Positions 22,619-34,300 are shown, counted from the stretch's first letter. The stretch is 64,000 nt of DNA from Cafeteria roenbergensis (GCA_008330645.1 VLTN01000047.1:62001-126000), one strand, 5' to 3'. The notes: generated by a model from the letters alone, not told the origin. A program made the numbers and translations.

Positions 22619-24032
22619 CTACACTTCCCCACTCGCCTCGCTCGAGGCGTCGCGCCTGCCGCACTCGGCGGCGGATGCGATGGGGTTCACGCCTGGCACG
22701 GGCGAGGCCTGGGATGGTCGTGGCTCGGGCGTGCAGCACCACAAGAGCGGCGCGTCCAGCTCCTGCTGCTCTTCCCCCGTCAGCGAGCGGACCAGGCACA
22801 CCCTGCCGCACCTGCTGGCTTCCCACGCGAACCCGTCGGCGATAGCCACGATCGAGGGGGTATAGGCCGCCAGGGTAGCCTGTCCAGGCCTTGCGGCGGC
22901 CAGCGGCCTCGGGGCCCTTCGCCGTCTGCTCGAGCTGCTGCCGGCGCCTGCGGCAGTCCCTCCGCCCCCTGCCAGATCCGGCGCTGCAGCATCAGCCGGC
23001 AGGCAGACCTCCCCGACCTCAGATTCGTCGGAGCTGTCGTCTGCGTCCGGCTTTGCCCTGGCCCGCTGCCTGGGCTGCATCAGCCGGCAGTGGACGAAGG
23101 CTGCCACGGCCGCCCCGACGACAAAGCCCGCCAGGATGTCCGTCCCGTTGTGGTAGTCGTCAGAGAACCGAGTAAGCCCGACAACGATGGGCCAGGTGAT
23201 GGCTAGGAGCTGAAGAAACGGCACCAGCGACGGCGAGCCTTGGCTCGGCACGTGCAGCGCCTGCTGCAGGTACAGCGCTGTAACGACCCCGCTGAACGCC
23301 GAGAAGCTTGCGTGCCCCGATGGGAACGAATGCCGACCGTCGATCAGCTTGGGGGAGTCCAGGGAAGCGCCACACACCTCAACGGCGCGCAGCGGCGTCT
23401 GCTCGAGGACGCTGGAGTTGGCGGCCCCGCGCACCGCGTACGCCCTGACGTGCGCCTCCAGCGCTGCTGCCACTTTGATCGGGTCCGGCTGGCACCGCGC
23501 CAGCCAATCCGGCCGCAGTCGGCCCGCGACGTGCTTGCCGATATCGGACACAACGCCAGTGACCACGGCTCCCAGCAGCAGCCACGCGATGCGCGACACC
23601 AAGAACTTGATCGGGCGCCCGGCAGGGGGGAGAATGACATCGCACACGAGCACCGCAAGGACGGGAATGATGATGGAGACGATGAGAAGCTCCGCCGTCG
23701 TCACGGACTCGGGCTTGAGCGGGTAGGAAATCGCCGGGTCATCGATGAAGAACTCCTGCACAGGGCGGTGACACAAACGCGTGCCACCCCAACAGCCCCA
23801 TCGGCACGGGCGACCGAAGCTGCACGCGGGCGCCAAGCGCAGCCGCAGCCGTGTGGCTCCCGCGTGGGCACCACCTTGGGGGCAGCTGCAACATCGCCGC
23901 CTCCCAGTCGCTGCACCACTCTGGAGGACTCACGCGCTCCAGAGTCGGAATCGCCCCAAGCGTCAGCGCGCCGAAGACTGCAAGCAGGGCCGCGATCACC
24001 ACGGCGTCCGTCGGCCCGCAGCTCGCGGGCAT
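22619..24032 (-). CDS. PAP2-family lipid phosphate phosphatase
   Basis: Exon 1, 24032-23934 (33 codons), joins exon 2, 23755-22619, across a 178-bp GTGAGT...CAG intron in phase 0, giving 411 aa. All three catalytic motifs are present: KHVAGRLRP near residue 106, SFPSGHAS near 175 and TRFSDDYHNGTD near 228 (the usual Ser of motif 3 is Thr). About six membrane helices surround them, with the first in exon 1 (VVIAALLAVFGALTLGAI). This family dephosphorylates phosphatidate, lysophosphatidate or related lipids at ER or plasma membranes. The C-terminal tail of ~140 residues is cytosolic-type with acidic and Ser/Arg runs. The gene is divergent from FHIT (123 bp). Confidence 0.92.
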
Positions 24033-24155
24033 CGCCGCGCGGCTGGGCGGCAGTGCGCAGCCGCTTGCTGGCCGACGATCGTCGGCGCTGTCGCGGCAGG
24101 CTCGCTGCAGAGCCGGCCCGGGCTGCTGGGAACGCTCCCACAGCGCCACGCGGCC

Positions 24156-25349
24156 ATGGCGGCGGGAGCCGGCGTGCGAACGGCATGCAGGGAGGTCGCG
24201 CGTGTGGTCGCCGACCGGTGCCCGACGGGGATTCTCTCCGTGCGGTGGCGGGCGGGCCTGGCATCCCGCCACAGCGACCTTGGGGCTGCCTCCCTGCTCG
24301 CAAGGGCGGGAATTCGGCCCGTGCCGTGCCCCGACGACGGGATCGAGACTGTTTTGCGCGACTCAGATGCGCTTGTTCACTCGGTGGACGAGTGCAGCAA
24401 GGGGGCGGCCGTGACCTTGCTGTTGCACGGGAGTGAGAGCGCTGACGCAGAGCTGCTCGGCAGCACGCCGGGCCTCTTGATTGGCCTCGAGGGCGCCTGC
24501 CCGACAGTTCCCACCGCCGAAACGTGCGTTGTGGGAACCGGGGAGCCCGCATCCCCTGGCAGCGCTGCAGACGTTTTGTTGGAGGCAGCGGTGCGAGCTG
24601 TTGTGCCGTGGCTGGAGGGAGACAAGCCGGGCATCCTGGCGAGGGAAGGCGCACGACTTGCAGCCAGTGGAGCGCCGGTAGACACTCCGGCTGCTGCAGC
24701 ATCCCCAAGGTCGACCGTTGATGGCGCTGCCCCGGAGGGGGGGAAGCTCGGCTTCGGGCCGGTGTCGCTGATGTCAGCGCAAGTGTTCCTGCGGGGGCAG
24801 CTGTGTCGGGCCTTCGTGAATATCAAGCCTGTGCTCCCTGGGCATGTGCTTGTTGCCCCTGCACGGAGCGTGGCTCGAGTTTCATCGCTCACACCCGCCG
24901 AGTTGGCAGACCTGTTTGAAACGGCCAGGGCGGCCGGAGCCCTGGTGCAAGCGGCGCACAGGGCCTCAGCCCTGCAGCTCTCTGTGCAAGATGGCCCCGC
25001 ATCCGGCCAGTCGGTGCCACACGTGCACGTGCACGTGATTCCGCGCCGCCCCGGAGACCTAGAGGCCGGCGACGACGTCTATTCGCTGCTTGAGGCATCC
25101 AGCGGCGTCATCGCCGACGCAGTGCGCGCTGGCTCGCGAGGAGACGCTGCCGGACTGGACGCGGCATGGGGGGGGCTGTCAGGCCTGGGGAGGGCTGGCA
25201 CAGCCACAGCCGCAGTGGACGAAGCAGCCACGCAGCACACGCAGCTGGACGACGGCGACCCGAGCACAGGCCCCCGCCTGCGCACCGCGTCGGAGATGTC
25301 CGAGGAGGCGGCATGGTACTTGTCGCTTGCCAGCAGCCGTTCTCGTTGA
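24156..25349 (+). CDS. FHIT-like bis(5'-nucleosyl)-triphosphatase with an unrecognised N-terminal domain
   Basis: A single exon of 397 aa. The C-terminal half is a FHIT-class HIT domain: RAFVNIKPVLPGHVLVAP, then SVQDGPASGQS and the histidine triad in VPHVHVHVIPR, closed by GDLEAGDDVYSLL. FHIT hydrolases cleave Ap3A-type dinucleotides and have tumour-suppressor and stress roles in animals. The ~200 residues before it (from MAAGAGVRTACREVARVV) are not nitrilase, the partner fused to FHIT in flies and worms, and match nothing I recognise. Usual FHIT length is about 150 aa, so this gene is strongly extended. The tail after the HIT domain contains acidic and Thr-rich segments. Confidence 0.88.
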   Translation: MAAGAGVRTACREVARVVADRCPTGILSVRWRAGLASRHSDLGAASLLARAGIRPVPCPDDGIETVLRDSDALVHSVDECSKGAAVTLLLHGSESADAELLGSTPGLLIGLEGACPTVPTAETCVVGTGEPASPGSAADVLLEAAVRAVVPWLEGDKPGILAREGARLAASGAPVDTPAAAASPRSTVDGAAPEGGKLGFGPVSLMSAQVFLRGQLCRAFVNIKPVLPGHVLVAPARSVARVSSLTPAELADLFETARAAGALVQAAHRASALQLSVQDGPASGQSVPHVHVHVIPRRPGDLEAGDDVYSLLEASSGVIADAVRAGSRGDAAGLDAAWGGLSGLGRAGTATAAVDEAATQHTQLDDGDPSTGPRLRTASEMSEEAAWYLSLASSRSR

Positions 25350-25525
25350 GAATCCAGCTCCCGCCCGGATGGGTCAGCGTGAGCACCAAGTCACGCCCCC
25401 CTTCCGCTTGGGTCGGCACTTGGAGGGGGAAGGCAGCCCCGGCGGGTGTGGCAAGAGATCTCGGCAATTTGAGCGAGGCGCGCACTAAGGTTGAGCTGGC
25501 AAGGCGAGTGCCAGGGCGCAGACTG

Positions 25526-28483
25526 TCACACACGCGAAGCGCCAACCCGCCGCGCAACAGCGTTGGACGCGTCGCGAACGAAGCGAGAGAGGTCCCCGGG
25601 CACAGAGTGCAGCATCGCTCCCCACGATGGCAACGGCTTGCCAGCCCCACGGGCAAGCGCGAGCGTTTCGTCCATAGCCGCCTCGGCTGCGCCGGCGCGC
25701 CAGCTTCGTTGCACCCAGCTGGGTGACGCCGGCCGGCCGGCTCGCTGGGCAAGGAGGTGGGCCTCCCAGGCCTTGCCGACGTTGCCCGCCAGGGCGCAGG
25801 CCGCCCGCACTGCGGCCAGCTGCGGAGCTGAGGGCATTGTCCCTTGCTCACGCATGGCAGCGAGGATGCGCCAGGCCTGAGCAGCGCACGGAACTCCAAG
25901 CGACGCGTCCAGGAGCGTCGAAAGCACAGCTGGCGGCAAGCGCGCTTGGCTCGTCGGGTGTGCGTGAGAGTCCATGTCGATGAGCCCGCCCCACAACCGA
26001 ATCTGCTCCGATGGTCGCAAGTTCTCGAACCGGGGAGTGCCGGCGAACACTCGTCCGTGCAGCTGGCCCTCTGGGGCCAATTGCGCCTTGGGCTCGTGCG
26101 CGGCGGCTTGGCCGAAGCCGCGGCCGGCCGCCTCATCGAGGAACTGCCCGCCGCTGGTTGCGTCCAACGCCCACCGCAGCACCGAGTTGCCTTGACCAGC
26201 CCGAGCAGCGTGCCAAAGCTGGGTGCTGGGACACTCGGGCAGGTCCTGCGCGCCTTGCCGCGGCGGACTGGACGCAGCCATGCCGCAGACAGGGCAGCCC
26301 ATGCCCCTCTCGATGGCCGAGCCGTGCCCCCGGCCGCTGCTCTCCGAGACAGCAGCATCGAGCGCGTCAGCCGCTCGGTGGACATGGACCATAGCATCGA
26401 GGAGCTGGGGCCCGTGCGTGGCCCGGCCGGCGGCGAGGATGTCAGCCTCCGCCGGAGGCGCCGTAGCGCGCATGCCGTCCACCCATGCGACGGACGCCGA
26501 CCGGCAGAGGGCGATGCCGTCTTTGACAGACACGCGGAGGCCAGACTCGCCAAGCGCGCGCGCGGCCTCCATCGCTGCTGCTGCCCGGCCAGGCGTGTCC
26601 AGCCACCTCTGCAGCGAAGCGGCCACTGCCACGACGACGCCAGGGTCGGAACGGAGGCCCTGGTGCGTAGCCAGCAGCGGGAGGACGAAGCTGGCCACGA
26701 GCCACTCGCTGTCCGTCGCCATTGCGATGTCCAGGGCAGCACACAAGTGCAGCGCAGACGGCTTGAGGAGCGCAGCCCCGACCAGCGCCGAATGCGGGGA
26801 GCTCGTTCCGGGTGAGTCCCGAGTGGTCGCCAAGGGCACAAAGTGAGACAGCACGGACGCCGCGAACTGCGCCACGTCTGCCCTGAGCTCCGCAGCATGC
26901 TCTGGGTCGCTCAAGGCTGCTCCTTCGAGCCCTGCGGGCACCGGCCAGGGCAGCGGGGCCACCAGATGGGTTCCGGCAACAGCTGAGGGTGTGGCCGATT
27001 CTGCTTCGTCGATCGGTGCCACGGCGAGGAGGGAGCCGTCGGCGTCAGCGCGACGCCACGCGCTTGTCGCCCGCTGCTGCGGAGAGAGGAGGGCCACGAG
27101 CTCGGCGGCGTCTTGAAGCGCCTCGCCGCAGAGCTGCGCGACGTCAGTGACAAACGGCATGGCAGCCCATTCCCTGCGGCGCGACGCCGCCGCCCGCGCC
27201 ACAGCCTCGGCCTCCACGGCCTCCACAGCGGCGCCTAGCAGACGCGAGGCCATGCTCAGCCCGCTCCCGCCTTGGACTCGCACGAGCGCAGACACGGCAA
27301 CGCCCATCGCTAGCGGATCCACGGCCAGCCATTCAGCTCCTTCGCCGGACATGGCTCGACGTCCAACCCTGGCAGTCTCAGCGTGGCTGCGAGCTTCTGT
27401 GGTATCGAGCGCACCCCCTGCTTCAGGGCCGTCGACCCAGTCGGCATCGGGCTCGCCAGGCGGAGAAGCGTGCCACAGCGGGTCTGATCCTTCCTCGCCT
27501 TCCCCGTTGCTGTCCCAGACGTCGCCATAAGCGTCGCGTCCCAAGCTGGCCTCATCCGCCGCTGCTTGCATCCGGCTTCGCCATCGCACAGCGCCGTCCT
27601 TCTCCTGCACGCCTCGGCGGGCCTCGTGAATCGCCGAGAGCACGTGGCCCACAGCAAGCTGCACTTGGCTGCTGTCCTCGCTCGGCCGCCGGCCCTGCGC
27701 AGGAGACCCTCCGGTCTGGGCACCTGCGTTCAGGAGCGAGACCAGCAGCGCTCTCGCTGCCCTGCGGCTTGGCTGCGTCTGCACATCCCGGTGGGCAAGC
27801 AGGGCCGCCCTGGCGAGCTTGGGCTCGCCAGCAAGCGCGCAGCCCACGACGGCGCCCTCGAGAACGCTGCGATCTGCCCAGATCCCCGCTGACAGCGCCT
27901 GCTGGACGACGGCGAGGCTTTCGTGGCCGGAGCCCGTCAGCGCACCGAGCGCCTCTGCCGCGGCTCCTGCGACCACGGCGCGACGCTCCTCCCTGGCCCA
28001 CGGACGCCACGGAGCTGCAGCCCGCGTTGCCGACCGAGAGCGGGGAAGTTTGCCTTTGGAGGTCGCCGCTGACACGCCACTGGCACCGCGGACGAGGGCG
28101 TCTGCCAACACGGCTTTCACAAGTGCAGGCGCGGAAGGGTGCCCCCAGCGCTGTGCTGCCCGCACCAGCGCCAAGCCCGCACTGGCATCATACGAGTCGA
28201 CCCGCCGCATCTGCGAGAACAGCTTTGGCAGCGCCGACAGGTCACCTGTCCCAGCGAGCGCGTAGACTGCTCTGGTCAAAGACGCCGGCGATGGGCCGTC
28301 CCCTTCAGTGCGAGTTCCGTCGTGGGCCTGCCGGGGAGGCCGAGAGGGACGACCTGCCTCCTGGTGAGGGCGGCTAGGTGAGGTTTCCCCTGCTCTCGGC
28401 CGGGCTGCGCCGGCTGCAGTGCCCAGCGCGCGACCAACAAGACGCGGTCTGCAGCGCAAGCGCGGACGCAAGCGAGCGAGCAT
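25526..28483 (-). CDS. PPR-like organellar helical-repeat protein
   Basis: A single exon of 985 aa. The start at MLARLRPRLRCRPRL gives a classic Arg/Leu mitochondrial presequence; an open frame continues upstream, but the region before this Met does not look coding. Degenerate pentatricopeptide-like helical pairs are seen near the N terminus (LSALPKLFSQMRRVDSYD ... GLALVRAAQRWG) and near the C terminus (AWRILAAMREQGTMPSAPQL). PPR proteins bind organelle RNA in processing, editing or translation. The middle is Ala-rich and poorly conserved, so the repeat count is uncertain. It converges on FHIT (176 bp). Confidence 0.6.
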   Translation of the reverse strand: MLARLRPRLRCRPRLVGRALGTAAGAARPRAGETSPSRPHQEAGRPSRPPRQAHDGTRTEGDGPSPASLTRAVYALAGTGDLSALPKLFSQMRRVDSYDASAGLALVRAAQRWGHPSAPALVKAVLADALVRGASGVSAATSKGKLPRSRSATRAAAPWRPWAREERRAVVAGAAAEALGALTGSGHESLAVVQQALSAGIWADRSVLEGAVVGCALAGEPKLARAALLAHRDVQTQPSRRAARALLVSLLNAGAQTGGSPAQGRRPSEDSSQVQLAVGHVLSAIHEARRGVQEKDGAVRWRSRMQAAADEASLGRDAYGDVWDSNGEGEEGSDPLWHASPPGEPDADWVDGPEAGGALDTTEARSHAETARVGRRAMSGEGAEWLAVDPLAMGVAVSALVRVQGGSGLSMASRLLGAAVEAVEAEAVARAAASRRREWAAMPFVTDVAQLCGEALQDAAELVALLSPQQRATSAWRRADADGSLLAVAPIDEAESATPSAVAGTHLVAPLPWPVPAGLEGAALSDPEHAAELRADVAQFAASVLSHFVPLATTRDSPGTSSPHSALVGAALLKPSALHLCAALDIAMATDSEWLVASFVLPLLATHQGLRSDPGVVVAVAASLQRWLDTPGRAAAAMEAARALGESGLRVSVKDGIALCRSASVAWVDGMRATAPPAEADILAAGRATHGPQLLDAMVHVHRAADALDAAVSESSGRGHGSAIERGMGCPVCGMAASSPPRQGAQDLPECPSTQLWHAARAGQGNSVLRWALDATSGGQFLDEAAGRGFGQAAAHEPKAQLAPEGQLHGRVFAGTPRFENLRPSEQIRLWGGLIDMDSHAHPTSQARLPPAVLSTLLDASLGVPCAAQAWRILAAMREQGTMPSAPQLAAVRAACALAGNVGKAWEAHLLAQRAGRPASPSWVQRSWRAGAAEAAMDETLALARGAGKPLPSWGAMLHSVPGDLSRFVRDASNAVARRVGASRV

Positions 28484-29065
28484 CCCGCAAACCGAAACAC
28501 CACGTCGGGAGACCGCACGCACAGCGTGGGCAGTTCGCCTGCCCAAGCCGCCTCGGGCTCGCCGCGACTCGCTCGCCAGGCCGCGTGGCCGAAAGCGCTT
28601 GCACCAGCTGCCCTTGACAGGGCAGAGCGCGACGCTTGCCACCGTGGGCGGCTGGGCCGCGAGGTCTGTGTTGTGGCTGCTGCGACCCGCTTCCCCCGGC
28701 GCGCAAGAGGCGGCGGCGTTGTGCGGCACATATTGGTCGCTTCCGTTCCCGTGGCACGTTTGTGTGGCCGACGCAGAGCGCAAGCATCGCGGCAAGCCAG
28801 AGCAATTGGCCTTCAAAGTGCAGTGTATGTTTTTCTTCTCGGTACGGAGTCGCCTCGAGGCTCTTCCGCCTGTGCGACGTGGTCCTTGAGCCGTTCCGTT
28901 GTGTGTACCACCAGGGGGGCGGGGGGGGGTTGCAATGCCGTCGTCGGAGTGCGGCTTAGCGCGGCTGTGCGGCAGGACAATTTGTGTTGGGGGTTGGCGC
29001 GCGTCCCGACACGGAGCGAACACCAGTCACGCAACGGCAGGGGTGGTGGGTTGCAGGCTCTGACA
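28484..29065. other. Intergenic 582 bp between the PPR-like gene and the EF-hand gene
   Basis: This holds the upstream region of the PPR-like gene and the 3' flank of the EF-hand gene. A long G tract lies at about 28915-28928. I see no additional exon, RNA gene or repeat. Confidence 0.5.
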
Positions 29066-30250
29066 TCAGCCGCGGCCAGAGCCCGAGAGGCGGCCGCTTG
29101 CAGCAGCCGGGGACCCGGCGGCAGCGGCGGCGGCGGCTGCGACGGCGTCGGCCTTTGCTGCGGCAATGAGCTCTGGAACGTTCATGGTCAGAGGCGCCAG
29201 CACTGACTTGTCGGCCTCGACCATCAGTCTGTACTCCTCAGGCGAGATGAAGCCGTCGCCGTCTGCGTCGAACGAGGCGAACGTCCTCTCCACGAGAGCC
29301 TCCACGTCCTTGGAGGGCACCGCCACGTCGTTCTCGTGCAAGCATGCCGACAACATCCTCATGAGGTCCTCTCTGCAGATTCCGGCGGCACCACTCAGGT
29401 TGTGCACTGCGTAAGACACTGCGAGGAGGTATTGGGAGGGCAACCAGGGGACGAATGTTGTGGCCTCGGCCGCGGTGTGGCATGATTGGGAGTGCCATTG
29501 GCAGCGCCTGGCCTGCTCAACGCCCGGCAGCGATGCGATGCACACGTTGTCTCGTCAAGCTCGCTTGTTGGTCTCACTGCGGATCTTATTCTCCTGGCTC
29601 TCGTAGGACGAGAGGCGGTGGATGCCATCGACAAACTTTTTGAAGTCGATCCATCCGGAGCCCTCCACGTCGAACATTACCTGGAAGACACGTTCCACGA
29701 ACAGAGACGATGCCCCCGTGAAGCCGAGGCCCCTCTGGAACTGGCTGCGAGACCGGGAGGGGCGGCAGGACCGCAGCCAAGCAGGACGACCAGCAGCGGC
29801 ATGTGAGAGCGAACCCCCTGGAACCCTACACCGCCGCCCCTTTGCCATATGCTGCCAGCCCCCCCGGGAAGCTTGCACCCACGGGGACGGGGAAGTCGAG
29901 CCATGGGTCGCGATTCCGAGCTCCTGGGTGCGCGCCAGCGGAGGGCGGCCAAAGGCTCACGTCAAGTTCACAACCTCTCCCAAGCCCTTGGGTGCAGCCG
30001 CTCCGTCGTCACGCAGGGAGACGAAATGAAAGTACAGAGCCTCGATTTCCTCCTTGGTGACTGCGGGAGCGGCCGACAAGGGCGACAGGGGTGCAAGAGG
30101 AGCGTTGCCACGAGCAGAAATCACAAAGCACCCAGCGCCTCACAACGAAACCGCCTTCCGTGGCAGCCGGGCGCGCTCACACCTGGTCCCGGCCTGGGCC
30201 GCGGTCACATCCTTGGGCTTGAGGGCAAACTTGCCTGCCTTGTTTCCCAT
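29066..30250 (-). CDS. Calcineurin-B/CHP/CBL-like EF-hand protein with N-myristoylation signal
   Basis: Four exons, 30250-30181, 30060-29961, 29744-29578 and 29418-29066 (phases 1, 2, 1), give 229 aa. The N terminus MGNKAGKF is a good N-myristoylation site. It is followed by TKEEIEALYFHFVSL as in calcineurin B-like proteins. EF2 (VFQVMFDVEGSGWIDFKKFV) is partly degenerate. EF3 (MSYAVHNLSGAAGICREDLM) has lost most Ca ligands. EF4 (SFDADGDGFISPEEY, near residue 160) is canonical. Such proteins are Ca-sensing regulatory subunits of a phosphatase, kinase or transporter at membranes. The C-terminal tail is Ala-rich. The partner cannot be told from the sequence. Confidence 0.88.
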
Positions 30251-31340
30251 GGGACAGGGGTGGCTGCGAGGCTGGCAATGTGCGAGCGGGCGCCCGGGTC
30301 CGTCGGCCAGAGGCGTCGTCGCTGCGGCAGAGTCAAGGAACTCACTTGCCAGTCTCCAGTTTAGCTCCTGGCGCGAGAAACACCACGCACACGATTGATC
30401 GGGCACCAGCGAGCGCGATGCGCGCCTCGTCGCGGCAGCGGGGCGCAACTAGTCGTGCCCGGCCGAGACGCCGATGCCAGCCGGTCAATCTCATCCCGCT
30501 GCTCCACGACAAACTCGATGCCCCACGGCCTGGGCACAGCGCTTGGCACGCGTTCGCTGCGCGGGAGCCACAGGCACTGCCAACGGGGGCCGGCGGGGCG
30601 GGCGGGCTGCGAAGGGAACCACCTCGGCCAGGCAGTGCGCTGGCAACGAGCACTGCAATGCGGTTGGCGGTGGTCACGCAGCGGCTGCTCGAGCCGTGCC
30701 CGCGCACGAGGCACGCGCCAGACGTCCCCGCGCAAGAAAAGACGAAACGCAAGGCTTGTCCGCGTGCCGGTTGTCACCATGGAGCTGGGAACAAGACGTC
30801 CGAACGGCAGAGGCGCCGTCCGCAGCAGCAACCCACGGCATGACGTGCAGGGCACACACTCCCTCGCTGGCAGGGACGCAGCCACCAGTGAGCCGAGGCG
30901 CGCCGGCCCCGCCGCCCCGCGTTGCACCGCTGCCGGCATGCTTAGCGCTACAGCCAGGCATCTTGCCGTGAGCGGCCGCAGTCAGCCGAAGGCTGCGCTG
31001 GGACCTGCCAGCTGGTGGCCCGTGGCGCGGGCGCGTGGGTCACAAGCTGCCGCCGGATTGTCAGCCGCACGAGCTCGCCCTTGCCAGCCCGCCTCGGCGG
31101 CAGGGCGCGCGCTTCGTTCGCGGCTGGACGCCCTTGCCTATCCCCCGTGGCGATGCCACGTCGCCAGCGGCTTGCGACACCGGGACACGCGTCGGAATGC
31201 TCGATCCTACGGCGGCCACTGGCTGCGCGCCTGCGGGATCATCTGCCGGCGCCTGATCCCCCGCTGACGCCCCCCCCCCACCCGCCCGCATGGTTCCTCG
31301 ACCGCAGGCTCCTTTCCCCGCACGCCCAGGACCAGGAAGC
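30251..31340. other. 1.1-kb divergent intergenic region, possibly an unresolved small gene
   Basis: This separates the EF-hand start (minus) from the G6PD-HK start (plus) and is far longer than the other head-to-head spacers. On the minus strand, open frames at 30342-30752 and 30361-30939 overlap. One ends just past a GTGAGT donor-like site near 30345, which could be a 5' UTR intron of the EF-hand gene or an exon of an unrecognised gene. I could not assemble a consistent product. Confidence 0.4.
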
Positions 31341-34300
31341 ATGGCAGCGGGACGGAACCCGTTCCAGGGCGGCGACGTTATGTCCAGCAAGGACAGCTTC
31401 TCCATTGTCGTGTTCGGAGCAAGCGGCGACCTGGCAAAGAAGAAGACCTACCCGGCAATCTTCGAGCTCTTCTCCCAGGGCCTCCTCCCCTCCCGCATGC
31501 GCATCATGGGGTATGCGCGGTCGAGCAAGACGGACGAGGACTTCCGGGAGAGCCTGCGCGTTTACATCAAGTCGTCGGACTCGGCACGCGTGGAGGCGTT
31601 CCTTGCCATGTGCTACTACAGGAACGGCAGCGGCTACGACGACGAGGAGGGCTTTGCCACCGCCATTGCTGAGATGCACGAGCTGGAGCAGGCTGACGGC
31701 CCAGGTGAGTCTGCCGGCAGCCCACCGGGACCTTCCAGCGCTGCCAATGCCCGCCCTTGGCGCGGCCTCCCTGGCGGCTGGCGTTCGCCCTCATGCGGCG
31801 TCTGCGAGCCTGTCCCAAGCCACCCACCCCACCCCACTCGCTCCCCACTCCTCCTTGCTGCCTTGGTCGAGCCGCCCGACCCCTAGCTGCCGCAGTTGCC
31901 GCCAATCGCGTGTTCTACCTGGCTCTGCCGCCCACCGTGTTCAGCAAGGCTGGCGCCGTGATCAAGGCCAAGGGCATGTCCGAGTCGGGCTGGAACCGTG
32001 TGGTCGTCGAGAAGCCTTTCGGGAAGGACTCTGCGAGCAGCGCGAAGCTCTCAGCCACCCTCGCCAAGCACTTCACCGAGGACCAGATCTACCGCATCGA
32101 TCACTACCTGGGAAAGGAGATGGTGCAGAACCTCATGGTCATGCGCTTCGGCAACGCCGTGTTCGAGCCAATCTGGAACAGGCACTACGTGAAAATGGTG
32201 ACCATCACGTTCAAGGAGCCGTTCGGCATCGCCAGCCGCGCCGGCTACTTCGACCAGTACGGAATCATCCGCGACATCATGCAGAACCACCTCACCCAGG
32301 TCATGTCCATCGTGGCAATGGAGCCGCCTGTCAGCCTGTCGGCAGAGGACGTGCGCGACGAGAAGGTCAAGGTGCTGCGCTCCGTGGTCCCCGTGCGCGA
32401 GGAGGATACCGTCACGGGGCAGTATCGCGGTGACTCTGACCACAACGCGTACCTTGAGGAGGAAGGCGTACCGGAAGGCTCCACCACCCCAACCTTCGCC
32501 ACGACTGTGGTGTTCATCCAGAACCAGCGCTGGAACGGCGTCCCCTTCATTCTCAAGTGCGGCAAGGGCCTGAACGAGCGCAAGGCCGAGGTGCGCGTCC
32601 AGTTCCGCGACGCGCCCCACTTCCTGTACGCTGGCGGCGCGCGCGGGCAGGTGCACGCTGTGAAGCAGACGCCGCTGGACCAGGGCACCGCCGCGCGCTC
32701 GCGGGCCCCGTCCGGCGCCAGCGCGGGTGGCGTCGCTGCCGCCGCTGCCGGTTCAGGCGCGGTCGCGGGTGCGGGCGCGTGCAGTGTGGCCTCAACTGGT
32801 GGCGCCCACTCCGTCGACGATGACGGCCGCGGCTTCGATGGCGGCTGGCACTGCGCCGCTGCTTCCGGGCCGTCCAACGAGCTGGTGATCCGCATCCAGC
32901 CAGAGGCGGCTGTCTACCTCAAGGTCATGTCCAAGATGCCCGGGCTGGACAACGTGATCAGCTCGTCGGAGCTCAACCTGTCCTTCGACGACCGTTTCCC
33001 TCTGCGCAAGAGCCCCGAGGCCTACGCCCGGCTCATCCTCGACGTCATGCGCGGCGACCAGAGCCAGTTTGTGCGCAGCGACGAGCTCGCCGCGGCTTGG
33101 GCAATTTTCACGCCCCTGCTCCACCGGCTCGAGGGCGGCCCGGGGTACGAGGCGCTCGGGCCAAAGGCCCCCGTGCTGTACCGGTTCGGCTCCCGCGGCC
33201 CGGTCGAGGCCGACTTGCTCCTCAACGGCTATGGTTTCACCTACGACCGCTCCTACGCGCGCTCGTGGCGCCGGCAGATGGAGGGGCCCACCATGCGCGA
33301 GTTTCGCAGCGCCTTCAAGCTGCCCACGAGCGAGCTCGAGGCCCTTGTTAGCACCTTCCAGAGGGAGATGATCAAGGGGCTCGCGGGCGGGTCGCAAAAG
33401 TCCACCATCGCACAGATCTACACTCACCTGGACGACAGCCTCACCGGCAGGGAGACCGGCGACTTTTGGGGTCTCGACATTGGCGGCACCAACCTGCGCC
33501 TGGTGCGCTACCGAGTGGAGCCCGGTGCCTCCCCCGTGCGCACGCCGCTCCGCGGCCCTGGCTGCGACGAGGAGTGGGTCTTCAAGGCAGCCATCCCCCC
33601 TGAGATCAAGAAGGCGCCCGGAGCCGAGCTCTTTGCTTGGATGGCCGAGTGCTGCCAGACTGCCGGCGTGAAGAGCGCCGACTCCATCGGCTTCTGCTTC
33701 TCCTTCCCGTACCTCCAGACCGCCCTCAATCGTGGCTTCCTCCTCTACTGGACCAAGGAGTTCTCCAACTCGGGTGTTGGCCTGGACGAGCTCCCGGCCG
33801 GCGCCGACGAAGACGCCGTCGCCGCCCGGGAGGTGTCTGGCTCCCTCGAGAACGCCCTCTCCAAGCTGGGCATCGGAGCAAGCGTGAGCGCCATCATCAA
33901 CGACACCGTGGGCACTCTCATGTCCGGCCTCAGCACGGACCGAGACACCAAGGTTGGCCTCATCCTCGGCACTGGCACCAACGCCTGCTACGTGGAGCGC
34001 AAGGCTGCCATCCCCAAGCTCCCCGCTGGCGTCCCGGCAGAGGGCGATGCTGTGGTGTGCATGGAGTGGGGAGCCTTTGGCTCCTCGTCGGACGTGTCCA
34101 AGGTGCCCACCGGCGCCGAGCGGCTCCTCCCGCTGACGGAGTCTGACGCCGCCATGCTGCTCGAGACCGATAAGGCCGGTCGCCAGGTGTTCGAGAAGCT
34201 CATCAGCGGCAAGTACCTGGGCGCGATTGCCCGCACCGCGCTCGTGCAGCTCTTCAACGCTGGCGAGATCTTCTCCGAGTGCCGCGAAGCGGCGGAGAAG

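Noticed and set aside
30395-31267. 290-aa plus-strand frame before G6PD-HK
   Set aside because: Arg/Ala/Gly-rich with no motif; more likely non-coding GC-rich DNA.
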